Source: Wurfbainia villosa
Lineage: Eukaryota; Streptophyta; Magnoliopsida; Zingiberales; Zingiberaceae
Assembly (NCBI GenBank): GCA_025175895.1
Contig: CM045989.1
Span: forward strand, 22,561,928 to 22,625,927
DNA length: 64,000 nucleotides
Direction of reading: 5' to 3'
Part shown: piece after piece, positions 34,889 to 47,341 of the stretch
Layout of the letters: the number at the start of each line of letters is the position of its first letter
How positions within the stretch are numbered: position 1 is the first letter of the stretch
Notes under the pieces: generated by a model
The model's database searches: none
What the model was told of the DNA's origin: nothing
Seen by the model: the letters and a program-made list of their open reading frames with translations, nothing else
Position numbers and translations under genes: made by a program

Positions 34889-36379
34889 TGTTGGTGTAAT
34901 CGGCCCAGGTCACGATTGACCAGGACTCGAGAGATGTTTTGATGTTCGACAAAAACATATGACAATGTGATTATCATGGAAAGTCCAAGTGGGACACTTG
35001 ACATTTGGGAAAGTCCAAGCATGGGTCTTGGCAAAGGAAAGTTCAACATAGGTTGGCAAGGAAAGTCCAAGCATGGGTCTTGGCATGAAAAAGTCCAAGC
35101 ATGGATCTTGGCAAGGAAAAGTTTAAGCATGGGTCTTGGCATGAAAAATCCAACATGGGTTGGCAAGGGAAAGTCCAAGCTTGAGTGTTGGCATTTGAGA
35201 AGTCCAAGGGATTTGATATTGGCGGCGTAAAGTCCAAGCGGGAGTCTTGGTAGCATAAGTCCAATGGTTGACAGCGTAAAGTCCAAGCAGAGTCTTGGCA
35301 ATGTAAGTCCAATGTGTCTTGGCGGTGTAGACACCGTTAGCATGACATAGCCGATGGAAGCACCTGAAAGCTAGCGCAATTGATGAACAAGTCATGGATG
35401 ACTTGGAGGGATCTGAGAGGCGTGAGGCTGACGGAGGTGGCTAGAAGGCTTAGGTCTAGGCTAAGGGTAGTCTAGCAAGTATAGGGGAACAATACTTGGG
35501 TTAAAACCTCATGTTTGAGGTGTGTCAGTCGACTGGTGTCATGTGGCAGTCGATTGGTGCAAGTCAACTAGGGTTTGACTAGGGGAATTAACCTAGTAGT
35601 CAACTACCAGAGGTGGGCAGTCAACTGATTGGCCGAGCAGTCGACTGATCTTGTGATCAGTCGATTGGTGCTTGAGAATTCGGTCATAGAATGGAGTCGA
35701 GACTCTACTGCAGGGCTAGCAGTCGAGTGAAGGCTCCATCAGTCGACTGATGGGTATGATCAGTCAACTGATGATGGATCTGTTGGATCTTTCCAACGTG
35801 GATCTAGTCGTTGTCTCACGACAATAGTGGCATCAGTCGACTGATGGTCCTAAGCAGTCGACTGATCAGCGATTTCCAGCCCAGGTTGAAGCTTTAAATG
35901 GAGCTCGTGGAGGAGATTTTGAAAAAGCATTTCTTGAGGGCTTTTGGGGTGATTTGCTGCTGCAAATCAGGGTCTCCAAGTGCAAGTCAATCGACCAAAC
36001 ATTCAAGCAATCAAAAGCAAAGTGTTGTGAAGTTCTCTTTACTTGTTTTCGTATTTGCATTGTATTTGCTTGTTTGTTTTTCATATTACTATTGTAATCA
36101 ATTGTACGAGATTTCTCCACCTCCAACTTGTGTCGAGAAGGAGTTATTGCATAGTGGTGTGTTTGTGGCATCGCTAGAGCTCGATCTGTGGAGTAGGAAC
36201 CATTCGATTCCGAACCACGTTACATCTCGTGTCTATCGTGTTGTGTTTGTTCTTGTTGTATTTTATTATTGTATATTCCGCTGCGTACTAACAAGATTGT
36301 AGACAAGCAAACGCGATTGAATTCCATCGTACGAGCACACCGCTATTCACCCCCTCTAGCGGTCAATATTTCCTCTACA
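34889..36379 (+). repeat. 5' LTR of F2 copy 2
   Basis: 1491 bp, TGTTGGTGTAATCGG..CCTCTACA. The hairpin-unit array is at 34977-35330, with a different unit count from copy 1. CAGTCGACTG motifs occur at 35525-35870, including CATCAGTCGACTGATG twice. The TATA position reads GCTTTAAATGGAGCTCG (near 35889) instead of TATATAAAG. Confidence 0.92.
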
Positions 36380-36381
36380 AT

Positions 36382-36394
36382 TGGTATCAGAGCC
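36382..36394 (+). promoter_or_regulatory. Primer-binding site, F2 copy 2
   Basis: TGGTATCAGAGCC two bases after the LTR end, complementary to initiator Met tRNA. Confidence 0.92.
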
Positions 36395-36452
36395 CGGGGC
36401 TCTTCTACGGACTAACCGTCGGGAGCTAAGACAAAGACGCTAGAGGGTGAAG

Positions 36453-38119
36453 ATGGAGTTGGGAGAACAACTAGGTTGGGATATCAACACACCTATCCCT
36501 TATACCTTCTATGGACAAGAAGGGTTTAGACAAAGGAAGGCGAGGATCGAAGACTTCCTAATGATGAGGGACTTCGAAGAATGGTCCATTTTAATGGAAG
36601 GAGTTGAATATCCAAGAGGACCAAAAGGTGGCTTCCTCAAAAAGAAGACATGGACCGAAGAGCAAGTCCAAGCCTTTGAGAAAAATGATATGGTAATGAA
36701 ATTTTTGATTGACTTAATACCTAACAATATCTTGTGTATGTTAGGTAATTATATATATGCCAAGGAGCTATGGAGCCAAGTGGCAAAGCTCCATGAAGAT
36801 TCATTACCAGTTCAAGAAGAGGGACCATCACCGGCCTCAAGTGACGATTCGAAAGTTGAGAAGGAATCAACTTCCGGATCGATGGAAGAAGTGGAAGAAG
36901 TCTCCACTTCAAGGATTGAGGGGGAGGAGAGACCATCCACACTGAAGCCGAAGCAAAATCAAGAAGAAGCCTCAACCTCCGGGAGGGATGAAGAACCCAC
37001 TCCGATCACCATCACAAATACCCTAGGTAACTCAAGCAATTTAGGTTTAAATAAAAATCATATAATTTGCTTTGAGTGTAGGGAATCCGGGCACTATAAG
37101 AGAAAGTGCCCAAAGAGAGTAAGGAAGGCTCCACCGGCACCTAAAAGTCAAGAAAAGTCAAAGGAAGCCGGAGCCCTGACAATTAAAAGCAAGAAGCACG
37201 TGGTGTGCTTCAAGTGTCACCAAGAAGGACATTATAGGAGTCAATGTCCTATTGGGAAGAAGAAGGGGCAAGAAGGAGCAACTCATGTAGGGGGAGCTAA
37301 GGCTAATCCTAAGGTATATTTCAATAATGCACCTTCTAAGTTTAAAAGTCAAAAGTATGCTTTTAATTCTCTTGCTATCTCTCATGAAAAGCATGTTAGA
37401 AATAACAAATATTTTTGTTTAGGAGATAAAAGTGTCCACTTAGGAAATAAGGAGAAATTTGGGACTAATGTCCCTAGAAAAACCTTACCTAGGGAATCTA
37501 TTAGGAAAATACAAGAGCACCTATGTTTCAACCCTAAATGGACTAAGCATATGTTTAGGAAAAACAATGTCCAAAGAATAGATGAAAAATCAAAAATTGG
37601 ACAATTAGAATTTGAAAATCAAACCTTGAGGTCAAGGTTTGAGAAACTTGAGAAGACCCTTAAGATTATGCAAAACCAAATAAAAGGGTCAAATGGTCAA
37701 AGTCAAGAGTCTAGGACCAAGAGTCAAGGCCTAGGGCATAGGAGACAAAAGTCAACCAAGGGAAAGAAAGGTTTGGGTCACAAACCTAAGCCTAAGGTGA
37801 CTTATCATAGTGTTTCATTTGATTATGGAACACAAACTAGGTCTAGGAAGACCAAGGTCAATAGGGAAGTCATCCCTAAGGTTGACCAAGGTATGTGCTT
37901 AGTGGCTAAGGTTTCTAAGAAACCTAGGGTGGCCACTATCAAGGTTACAAGGGGAGTCACCCCTAGAGTTAACCTAGGTAAGACCACATGACCAAGGCTA
38001 ACAAGCCTAGGAGGGTCATTAGGAAGGTATTTAGGGAGGTCATCCCTAAGAAATACCTAGTAAACCCTAGGAGCTCAAATAGGTTTTGGGTTCCTAAGAG
38101 CGTGATCGATTCACGCTAG
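36453..38119 (+). pseudogene. F2 Gag, copy 2, nearly intact
   Basis: ATG 36453 (MELGEQLGWDINTPIPYT); the in-frame GTG at 36447 is not a normal start. It is open to 37991 (512 residues). Short gag N-domain (RKARIEDFLMMRDFEEW, then YIYAKELWSQVAKLHEDS), acidic Ser/Glu region, zinc knuckles CFECRESGHYKRKC (about 37071) and CFKCHQEGHYRSQC (about 37206), then GTNVPRKTLPRESIRKIQEH, a coiled-coil-like QLEFENQTLRSRFEKLEKTL and a basic C-terminus. One base is missing at about 37985 relative to copy 1 (GACCACATGACC versus GACCAAAATGACC), giving an early stop; the tail would otherwise end WVPKSVIDSR at 38117-38119. Best-preserved F2 Gag in the window; expected to form particles and bind RNA. Confidence 0.9.
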
Positions 38120-39918
38120 ATGGGTTTAGGGTGTGCCAACTGGATGGTAGTTAACTCAACCATGGTAAAGGTGTCACTTTAGGTGATTTTCAAGGTTATG
38201 GATACCTTGGAAATAGCTTTGATATTATAATCCTAAAAGATTTTAGGATATGCCAATATATTGTTGGGATTATGAAAAATTAATTAAATTTGCACAATTT
38301 AAGATTAGAGGTCATAGTGTGTCATTTTGAGTTTTTGACACACTAGGGAGAAAAGTGATAATATGGAAAAATATATTTAATTATATCAAATGGAAATTAA
38401 TATTAAAATTTAGGTATTATTATACCTATACATTTTATATGTCATGCTTTGATTGTCATATAACATGTAATGACATCATATCTATTTTTAATCATTTAAA
38501 ATGTCATGATCATGCTTAGAGTTAGGTTAAATGTCATGTATGCTTAGATTGTATCTATGTCATGACATCATGATCATTGACCATGTTTACTTATGATATC
38601 ATTTATGCCATGATCATACTTCATGCATTTAAATTAATGAAAATTGATTTAAGGACTTTGGCATGACTTGGAGTCTCATTTATAAGGGAATCAAATAGAG
38701 TTGCCTTAGAAAATGTATGAGGCCTTAGATTAGGATAACCAAAACTCACATCTCACATTAAAATTGACATATATGTGTATTTATACGCCCTAGATACATG
38801 TGAGATGCTAGGATATGAGTTAAGTTCAAGGTGCATAGTTTTTGCATCTAGATGAACCTAAACTCATCTTATCTTAATGGTAGATCATTGGGAAAGCTTG
38901 TGTACAAGTCATGTACATTAAGCCCAAGAAATATGATCCAATATAGGTTTTCAAAAACATTTTAAAATCCTTTTAGAAAATCTTGGTGAAGTCTATCTTT
39001 TGATAGCAATCACCATTGATGAAGTTGATACAAAGTAGGGCCAAAACATTAAAAATTTTAATGGTTTTGAACTTTGTGTCAATTTCACTATTTTATGGGT
39101 AAAATATTTTCTATCATTTTTCACCCATTGTATTGGTCATAAATATTATAAGTATGAAATTTCATGATTTTTCAAATTACGTATATTTATTTCTTCTTTT
39201 CTGAAATTCGACTCTGATAACTAAAATTTGGAAATTTCAGTTATCAGTTGATTGCCCTTGGTGGCAGTCGATTGATGGGAGTGACAGTCGACTGATCTCT
39301 GATAAAGTCGACTACCAAGCTGATTTTGGGAGAAACAAGGTTGTTTAGTCCATTTTAAGCAATGGTAAAGTTCCTTAACCACTCCTAACCCTAGGATATG
39401 CTTTGGGAAGCATTATTAAGGGTGAAAATCCATTGGATATGGATTAGAAGAGGTGTTAGGATAATGTATCAAATTTAAGGTGTGGAGAGTTCATGTTTGA
39501 ACTTTAAACCTTATGATGGTTTAGAGTTCCTATTGGCTTAGAGACTTTCCAAATACATTGTTGGTGCAATGGTCAAGGGGGAGCAAACCTTTAGGGGGAG
39601 GTATCCATCAAGGGATGATGAATGGTATTTTTCTTCATAAGGAGGAGAAAATGGGATTTTAAGATACCCAATTTGGAAATTGGGAGAGTATATAGGACTA
39701 TCTCTCTTGAGTGATATGAGACTTATCACTAGGAAGATGGTAGGCATCCTGGGTATTTTTGGACCAAGGGGGAGATTGTAAGATCTCATTGGGACATGAG
39801 ACATTGCCCTCCTTGAAGAGAACCTTTTTTATGTTAGTCAAAAATGGGGAGAACTTATTGGGAGAATGACATCAATTGGAAAATTGATCGGGTTGATTGG
39901 TTTGAGTTAGATGGTCTA
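38120..39918. other. F2 copy 2 post-gag non-coding region
   Basis: AT-rich, matching 14461-14700 and 17130-18500 of copy 1 but missing the 2-kb accessory-ORF segment in between. Motifs of the CAGTCGACTG type lie at 39241-39320. No pol motifs. Confidence 0.8.
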
Positions 39919-41403
39919 TGTTAAATACAGAAAATTAAAATATAAATTTATGGCAAAAATTTAGGGAAACTAATCCTGGGAATTATTTCGGGATTTTTAG
40001 AGAATTTTAGGAATTTTTCCAGAATTTTTTTGGATTTAAACGGAGCCTGTACGAGATAATTACGGGGATAAAATAAATAGGCTTTGATGGAGTCTATTTA
40101 AGGGGGTTAATAGATGGTATTAACCTAAATAGAAAACCTAGATTTTTCCCTTTTCTTTCACTGCCGCCCCCCGATGCCCTTTCCCTTTCGAGACTTTCTG
40201 CCTTCCCTTTCTCGCGTTCGTAGCCTTCAAACCGCTGCCACTGCTTCTTCCTCCCCGCGCCTGAAGCCACCGCTTCTTCCTACCCGCGCTCGAAGCCACC
40301 GCTTCTTCCCCCGCGCCTGCAGCCACAGGATCACCGGCTTCTCTTCCTCGCATCTGCGCCGCTCGAGTTCTTGCGGTCGGTCATTCCTCTGCAAGCGTTG
40401 ACGCTCGCCTTTCCGATGCCTAGGCCACCGTAGGTTTGCCTCATCGTCGTTGCTCGCCTGAGCCGCAAGCATCGACGCCCGAGTCACGCCTCGCCGCAGA
40501 CGCTCGTCGCGGCGGCCGCCTTCCACGACACTCGCGCGCTCCTCTCCGCCAAAGACCGCCTCCCACCGCCATCGTGATCGGCCCGCACCAAGGAGATACC
40601 GCCGAGGGGAGCTTCTAAATTTCTGGTATATATCTTGTTTTTCTTTTTCTTTCGTCTGTTCAGGTGGATTGTTGCTGTGGATTCTATTTTGGGTGAGAGT
40701 GATCGGTTGTGTGGTGGATTTTTCCCTTCGGTGAAGATGAATGGCTGTGAATTTGAGGGGGGTTGCCAGCTGAGAGGGATGTGAGGATCTATTTGGGGGC
40801 GTTGTGCGGTTGGGGTTGGAGGTGGTCATGCAAGGTCGGCTGTAAGTGGGCAGTGCACGGCTGTGAGTCGGAGTTGTAGTCGATTTGGGCTGTAAATTGG
40901 GGGTTTGCATGGCTGTGGTGGTGGTGGGTGAGTGGAGAGACTGGATTGGTTGTGGATGGGCTGATTTTGGGGTTTTGGCCGGCTGTGATTGGGTTGTTGT
41001 CGGCTGTACGACCATAAATGGTATGTTAAGTGAGCAATGAATGGTTCAGAATGTGTTTTGATTTGTGGGATGAATCTACTTTGGGTGAGTTAATCTTGAG
41101 GTTTTGTTTGGATGTTGTAAACATGATGATAGGGGTTGGGAAATTATATTTGAGTAATTGGACGAAAAGCCGGTTATATTAGGTGGAAGGTGATCAAGAT
41201 TTTATTAAGCTTTTGGGTTAATTGGTTATGTAAGAAATCGATTAAGTATTCGATTTGATGGTGGATTGCATTTTTATGCTTAAAAATAGTTATGTTGTAT
41301 GCAGATTTCGGTCATGAGGCAGGTCCACGGGCGTGACGATTTCATGTTTACGATCATTTTATCAGGCGGGTATTTTGGCTTATCTTTTTGATATAGTCAT
41401 GTT

Positions 41404-43587
41404 TGTTAGTAATATATGAGAGATGTCCTACGGCAATCGCCTTATGTATGAACCATTTATATGATAAATGAAGATTCCCTATTTGAGTATACATGTTTAA
41501 TGTATTTGATTGGATCTTAAACTCATTTACTGAATGTCCACGATACGATTCACAGCATGAGAGAATTTGTGATTGGATCACAACTAGTGAGTATCTCTAC
41601 ATGTGTAATTGTGATGTATCGGAATTATCCCTAGTTGATGAATTGATGGATTTGGACACCATCAATTCTGTCGAGACTAGCACGAGGTATACTCCTTGGT
41701 GTATCCAAGCAGCTGATTCTCACTGGCTGGAGACATTGTGATGTCCGGAGTTAATCGTGGATGCTAGTTATGGTAACTAGTTCATTGGAGTGACCAGCCG
41801 TAAGACTTCATATGGTTCTCTGCATATATAGATATGTCAATGAAGTTCTTACTGTGGCTTAAGTGCGATGTTCCTTTGACTTGCGGTATTCAAGTCATCT
41901 TGATCATGGAGACTTATGCTTTGACATCTTAAGCAAACATCTCCGAGGAGATGTGGACCCGGGATGATTGGGTATAAGTCGAAGTAATCGAAGGTGTTTG
42001 AATAGCCTATAAAGGATTCACCACTCCTTGCGAGGAGATGTATACCCATGGCCTCTCGTCGGATTGTTACTAAAGTCTTTGGCCAAATCATTACATGTTT
42101 AGAGTAAAGTACTCTTCGATACATGTGGAGTAACTAGAATCCGTAGGACGAGGAAATGATACTTGGGCTAGGTGTGACGTAGTCAGCCTAGTGGGGGCTG
42201 ACACAATAGACCATGTCCTGAACCAAGTGGGTATAAGATGAGTGAAGGGAATGGGGCACGATTCATTCGAGCTACTGAAGGGTTTCAGAAATAGTTCTGG
42301 ATCAACCGTTGATCTTTCCGGTTAATTGGGGATCATGATGTACTACTAGGTGCCACTCATGATCGTTCTATAATTAATGGTTAATTATAGACGGCCAACA
42401 TAAACCGAGAACCTATTTGGTCACACGCACAACGAGTGTAATCCAAAGGATTTAAAACGAGCTTGAGAATTGGATTCTCAGACCGAGAGAAACTATGTTT
42501 GGTTGGACCAAACATAAAGCGAGCATGAAATTGTTTCAGTCGCAATGGAAGCGTGGATGGGCCGTGTCTTATGAAGACATAATGGATGAACCAAAATGGT
42601 TTGGTTCTAATCCAATGGATGAGAATAAACCAAAGGGTTTGGTTTATATTAAACGAATGAACCAAAGGTTAGTTCGGTTCATTTTAACTTAAAATAAACC
42701 ATCATGGTTTGGTTTATTTTAACTTATCTTAATGGAGCGGGTTAACGGGCTTTATGGATATGATCCATTAACCATTAAGAGAATTAGTTCTCTATAAAAT
42801 AGGGCTTAAACCCTAACCCTAAGAATCATCCAAACCCTAGCCGCCCAACATGTTGTTGCCGCCCAACACATTGTTGCCGCCCAGCTTATGGTGGCGCTGC
42901 CCACCTCCCGGCGTCCAAGCTCCAGCCGGGTGAACCTCCGGCGACCCTCCTGATCTCCTATAGGTTCGGCATCAAGGTGAGCCTTTTCTCTCCTTGTTTT
43001 GGCCGGGCGCCTACTCCTCCACCAAGCTGTCCAGTTTTCGATAGCTTCTCCTCTCTCGGAGCGCCATTTGACGACGGTTAGTGCTCGACAACGGCTAACT
43101 TATCGGGATTTGATCTCCGTAATCCTCTGAGGTGGAGGACGAAGGATTCGTCAAACGGTTGACGAACACCTCTCCGGAGAAGCGAGTTTTGAGAACTCAT
43201 TTTGGATCCGAATTTGGATTCGGATCGTGATCATCTCTCGATCACGTCGTCTTCAATACGAGGCTAGTAACCCGTACGAAGACGAAGCTCGTGACTTAGC
43301 GAAGTCATCCCGAGGAGCTCGGCGTGGATACGGATAGAGACGATTCTTACGAGGATCGCTCCGCTGATGCCGTTTCGCCTACACGTCATACGGAAGGTAT
43401 AACGTAGTTTAATTTCCTTTTATTGCAAATTTTAATTTATGGTTATGTCTACACTTGTTGTAATAGCATGCGTGTGTTGTGTGTGTTGTAATAAATAGGA
43501 GTATTTATTATTTTTATTGCTTCCGCTGTGCTCATGTTTACGAAACATGATCGAACACACACACGCCGCGGTGCCGGAAACCCAACA
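41404..43587 (+). repeat. 5' LTR of the nested Copia element
   Basis: 2184 bp, TGTTAGTAATATATG..GAAACCCAACA. A TATA-like CTCTATAAAATAGGGC lies near 42791-42806. The 3' half (from 42650) matches 46441-47341 except for one block (see findings). Confidence 0.92.
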
Positions 43588-43588
43588 G

Positions 43589-43601
43589 TGGTATCAGAGC
43601 C
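43589..43601 (+). promoter_or_regulatory. Primer-binding site of the nested Copia element
   Basis: TGGTATCAGAGCC, one base after ..CCCAACA; complementary to initiator Met tRNA. Confidence 0.92.
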
Positions 43602-44900
43602 CAGGTTGTGTTTCGACATAATCGTAAAATGGTTTTGCGATAGTCATAATGTATTTCTGGAAATTTTCTAAATTTTGGAAATTTAGAAGTATTTATGGAA
43701 AATTTTCAATTTTGGAAAGTCTAGAAGTATTTATGGAAATCTTCCACTTTTGGAAAGTTGGAAGTATTTATGGAAATTTATATTTTCCATAAATAAAATA
43801 TTTGATTAGATTCTGGAAATTTGTTTCCTAATTTAATCATGATTTGATTTGGGAAATCAAATCTTAAAATATTTAATTTCCATAAGTAATTTTAAAGATT
43901 TAGGAAATTGGTTTCCTAAATAGATTTTCCTTAATCAAATAATTCCATGAATAAAATATGTGATTAGATTTGGAAATTTGTTTCCTAATTTAATAATGAT
44001 TTGATTTGGAGAATCAAATCTTAAACATATTTTATTTCCATAAATAGTTATGACATATAAGGAAATTATATACATGACATAATTGTATGCCATGTAATTG
44101 CATTAGATGCATAACATTATGCCATGCGTGTCGTGACATGTAGATGTATGCCATGTATGTCATGCCATGTAGATAATAGTTATTTGCATGCAAAGAGGAT
44201 GAGACATAAAAACCCTTAATCAATATTAAAGCCTACACCTTCCATTAATATGGTTAGAACCAGAGTTCTGTTTCTTGTTTGGGTTGTTGGACTCTCCAAG
44301 CCCGCTCGAACTCAATATGTTCAAACCATGGAATAGTTTAATACTAATATGGTAAGAGTCAGAGGTCAATCGTTAGCTTTGGTTGTTGGACTCTCTCCAA
44401 GCTGGGCTAATTGGTTGAATGCGCTCTAACCATATTAAAACTATGTCCTGATTAATGGGTTGGCTTTAACCTGGAGCATCGGTTTGTTGGACTCTCTCCA
44501 AGGTCGATGTAAAGGGAGGTGAAGTTGGGTGCTATGCATGTGATGCATACTTGTTAATGTGTTAACAACCCGATGTATGTGTGAACATTCAATTAGTTGA
44601 TAGCACATTGTGATAGTTGCATATACGGGATATGCAATCGGTATAGATGATACCTACCGTCGTAGTTATGAATGGCTTGTTGGACTCTCTCCAAGGTTGT
44701 TCATAACTATGATGGATATCAGCCCATTCGGAGATGGACCTACGATCTTCCGAAGTGATTTTGGGGTTTTTGAAATTCGAAAAATGAATGGGATTTATAA
44801 ATGTATATTGATGCATTTTAAAATCATTTTCTCATATATGCTCGTTTTGTATTTCTAAGTTAATATATTGATCATGATGTGTTTGAATTTGCGTTCCATT
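43602..44900 (+). other. Untranslated leader with four spaced hairpin repeats
   Basis: AT-rich leader between primer-binding site and gag. It carries 'tttggaaattt'-like repeats (43660-44030) and four copies of GTTGGACTCTCTCCAAG, at 44286-44300 (two bases shorter), 44385-44401, 44486-44502 and 44679-44695. Each has TTGGA and TCCAA arms. No ORF of note. Confidence 0.75.
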
Positions 44901-45480
44901 TTGGATTCAAATAAATTGATTGGGCCGAACTTCTTGGACTAGCTTAGAAACTTGAGAATTGTTCTCAAGGTGGAAAAGCTTGCGTATGTCCTCGAATCGC
45001 CTCTTCCCGCCCATCCTAGTGACAATGCAACTCTGGACCAATTGTTGGCCTATCAGAAACATGTAAGTGATTCTGAACAAATGAGTTGCATCATTCTAGC
45101 CACGATGGAACCCAAGCTACGAAAGCAGCATGAGCATATGGATGCTCATATCGTAGTCCTTCATCTCTGTGAGTTGGTTGATGAGCAAGTGAGATTCGAA
45201 AGGTTCGAAGTCTCCAAGCTCCTCTTCACCTCTGAGATGCTAGGAGGTTCATCTGTGGTACTGCTCAATATGCTGAAGACTGTGGAGTCTTCTGAGAAGC
45301 ATGAGCAGGGGACGGTGTTGTTAGTTGATTCCTCGAAGAAAGGTTCTAAGAGAGAGAGTCAAAGGAACAAATGAAGGGAAGAAGAAAAGGCTAAAAAGGC
45401 GTAACTACCAAAGGGCACTTGCCATCATTATGGCAAGGAGGGTCATCGAAGAAATTGCAAGGTTTATCAAGAGTCCGTGA
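44901..45480 (+). pseudogene. Copia gag remnant with internal deletion
   Basis: Homology starts near 44901 (LDSNKLIGPNFLD, no ATG). A TAG stands where Copia Gag has Trp (FLD*LRNLRIVL), then EKLAYVLESPLPAHPSD and DEQVRFERFEVSKLLF follow. The text then jumps from SEMLGGSS to LLNMLKTVESS, skipping roughly 50 residues normally present in related Gags. A stop follows at 45372. The zinc knuckle at about 45420-45460 reads CHHYGKEGHRRNC, with the second Cys of the CCHC replaced by Tyr. Not functional. Confidence 0.82.
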
Positions 45481-46440
45481 AGAATAAGGCATCGGATGCC
45501 CCATCTTTTTCAGATATCTTCGTTATTGATTGTCATTCTATTTCCTCAAACACTTGGGTATTGGATACTGAGTGTGGCTCACATATATGTAATGACATAC
45601 ATGGGCTAAGGAATAGAAGAAAACTCGTCAAGGGAGAGTCAAATTTACGTGTTGGGAATGGAGCAAAGGTTGCTGCTCTCACCATCAGAACGCATTTGTT
45701 GAAACTCCCTGTAAGACTTGTCTTAGAACTGGACAATTGCTTTTGTGTTCCTTCTCTAATAAAGAACATTGTTTCTATTTCCTGTTTAAATAGAAATGGT
45801 TACCATTTGACGTTTAGTAACAATTGTTGTTACATAACTTTGAATGGGGTTCTTTATGGGACTGGAACTTTAAGCAATGGTGTTTATACGTTGGACGTAT
45901 CCAGTGACATTTGCAATATCGAAGCGAGCAACAAGAGTGCTCGAAAGGATAATCAAATAGACTCCTACATGTGGCATTGTCGTCTTGGCCATGTAAGCAA
46001 GAAACGCATGTCCGAATTACACCGATGTGGAATTCTGGAATCGTTTGAATTGGATTCATACGATACATGCGAATCATGCTTAAAAGGCAAGATGACTAAG
46101 TTACCTTTTACTGGAAAAGGTGAACGAGTGGGAGAGTTACTAGGTCTAGTACATACTGATGTATGTGGACCTATGTCAACTCAAGCTTTAGGAGGCTATA
46201 GCTACTTCATTACCTTCACCGATGATCACTCACAGTTTGGGTATGTGTTCTTGATGAAACACAAGTCTGAAGCCTTTGAAAGGTTCAAAGAATTCAGAAA
46301 TGAAGTAGAGAAACAACATGACAAAAGTATTAAAATACTTCGATTGGATCGAGGTGGTGAATACTTAAGTCAAGAGTTTCTTGATTATCTAAGAGACAAT
46401 GGCATATTGTCTCAATGGACTCCGCCATATACACCACAGC
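45477..46440 (+). pseudogene. Copia protease, gag-pre-integrase and truncated integrase
   Basis: Open frame with protease motif WVLDTECGSHICND (about 45555), where the DTG active-site Gly is Glu. Then LDNCFCVPSLIKNIVSIS, the gag-pre-integrase box MWHCRLGHVSKKRM (about 45970) with the integrase HHCC finger (CESCLKGK), and the integrase core LGLVHTDVCGPM, then YFITFTDDHSQFGYV, then RLDRGGEYLS. It ends at YTPQ near 46440, before the final catalytic Glu region is complete. The next 15 codons to the stop at 46485-46487 are LTR sequence read in frame. RT and RNase H are missing. Confidence 0.9.
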
Positions 46441-47341
46441 ATATTAAACGAATGAACCAAAGGTTGGTTCGGTTCGTTTTAACTTAAAATAAACCATCAT
46501 GGTTTGGTTTATTTTAACTTATCTTAATGGAGCGGGTTAACGGGCTTTATGGATATGATCCATTAACCATTAAAAGAATTAGTTCTCTATAAAATAGGGC
46601 TTAAACCCTAACCCTAAGAATCATCCAAACCCTAGCCGCCCAACATGTTGTTGCCGCCCTTTGCCGCGCCCAAGCTCCAGCCGTGAACCTCTCGCCCCTC
46701 CGTGATCTCCTATAGGTTCGCATCAAGGTGAGCCTTTCTCTCCTTGTTTTGGCCGGCGCCATTTCCTCCACCAAGCTGTCCAGTTTGCTCTAAGCTTGAG
46801 GAGGCCTCGAGAGACTCAAATAGACATCATAGTGAGATACTCGGTTGAAGCACAAAGGTTCCACCGTGATCCGCATAGTTCTCATAGGTAGGCAGCCTCT
46901 ATCGGGTTTAGCTGACCTATTCACAACACCACGTGATCTTCTTGAGATCGCCGATAAATCACGCCCCCATTCATCTCCCGAGAGAGCACCAGCAATACGT
47001 AACTGGAACGAAGCATACTAGTAACCCGTGACGAAGACGGCTCGTGACTTAGCGAAGTCATCCCGAGGAGCTCGGCGTGGATACGGATAGAGACGATTCT
47101 TACGAGGATCGTTCCGGTTGATGCCGTTCCCGCTACACGTCATACGGAAGGTATAACGTAGTTTAATTTCCTTTTATTACAAATTTTAATTTACGGTTAT
47201 GTCTACACTTGTTGTAATAGCATGCGTGTGTTGTGTGTGTTGTAATAAATAGGAGTATTTATTATTTTTATTGCTTCCGCTGTGCTCATGTTTACGAAAC
47301 ATGATCGAACACACACACGCCGCGGTGCCGGAAACCCAATA
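46441..47341 (+). repeat. 3' LTR remnant of the nested Copia element
   Basis: Begins ATATTAAACGAATGAACC at the deletion junction and ends GAAACCCAATA (CA changed to TA). It matches 42645-43587 except for 46790-47025, which is unrelated to the corresponding block of the 5' LTR (about 43040-43265). Confidence 0.9.

Larger units (their letters stand above)
41404..47341 (+). mobile_element. Truncated Ty1/Copia element nested in the Gypsy solo LTR
   Basis: 5' LTR 41404-43587, primer-binding site 43589, leader, gag remnant, protease and partial integrase, then a direct jump into the middle of the 3' LTR (46441-47341). Target duplication ATGTT at 41399-41403 and 47342-47346. The Gypsy LTR reads 'tagtcatgttgatatgc' in other copies, exactly as expected when this insert is removed. 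The rest of integrase, all of RT and RNase H and the first ~1.25 kb of the 3' LTR are deleted. Confidence 0.94.

Noticed and set aside
40227..41015. 262-codon minus-strand ORF in the Gypsy solo LTR
   Set aside because: Same GC-rich LTR leader as above read antisense. Low complexity; sister LTRs do not keep it open.
45477..46487. 336-codon ORF as an intact protein
   Set aside because: It is protease-integrase cut by a deletion; the last 15 codons are LTR sequence and the protease active-site Gly is replaced.
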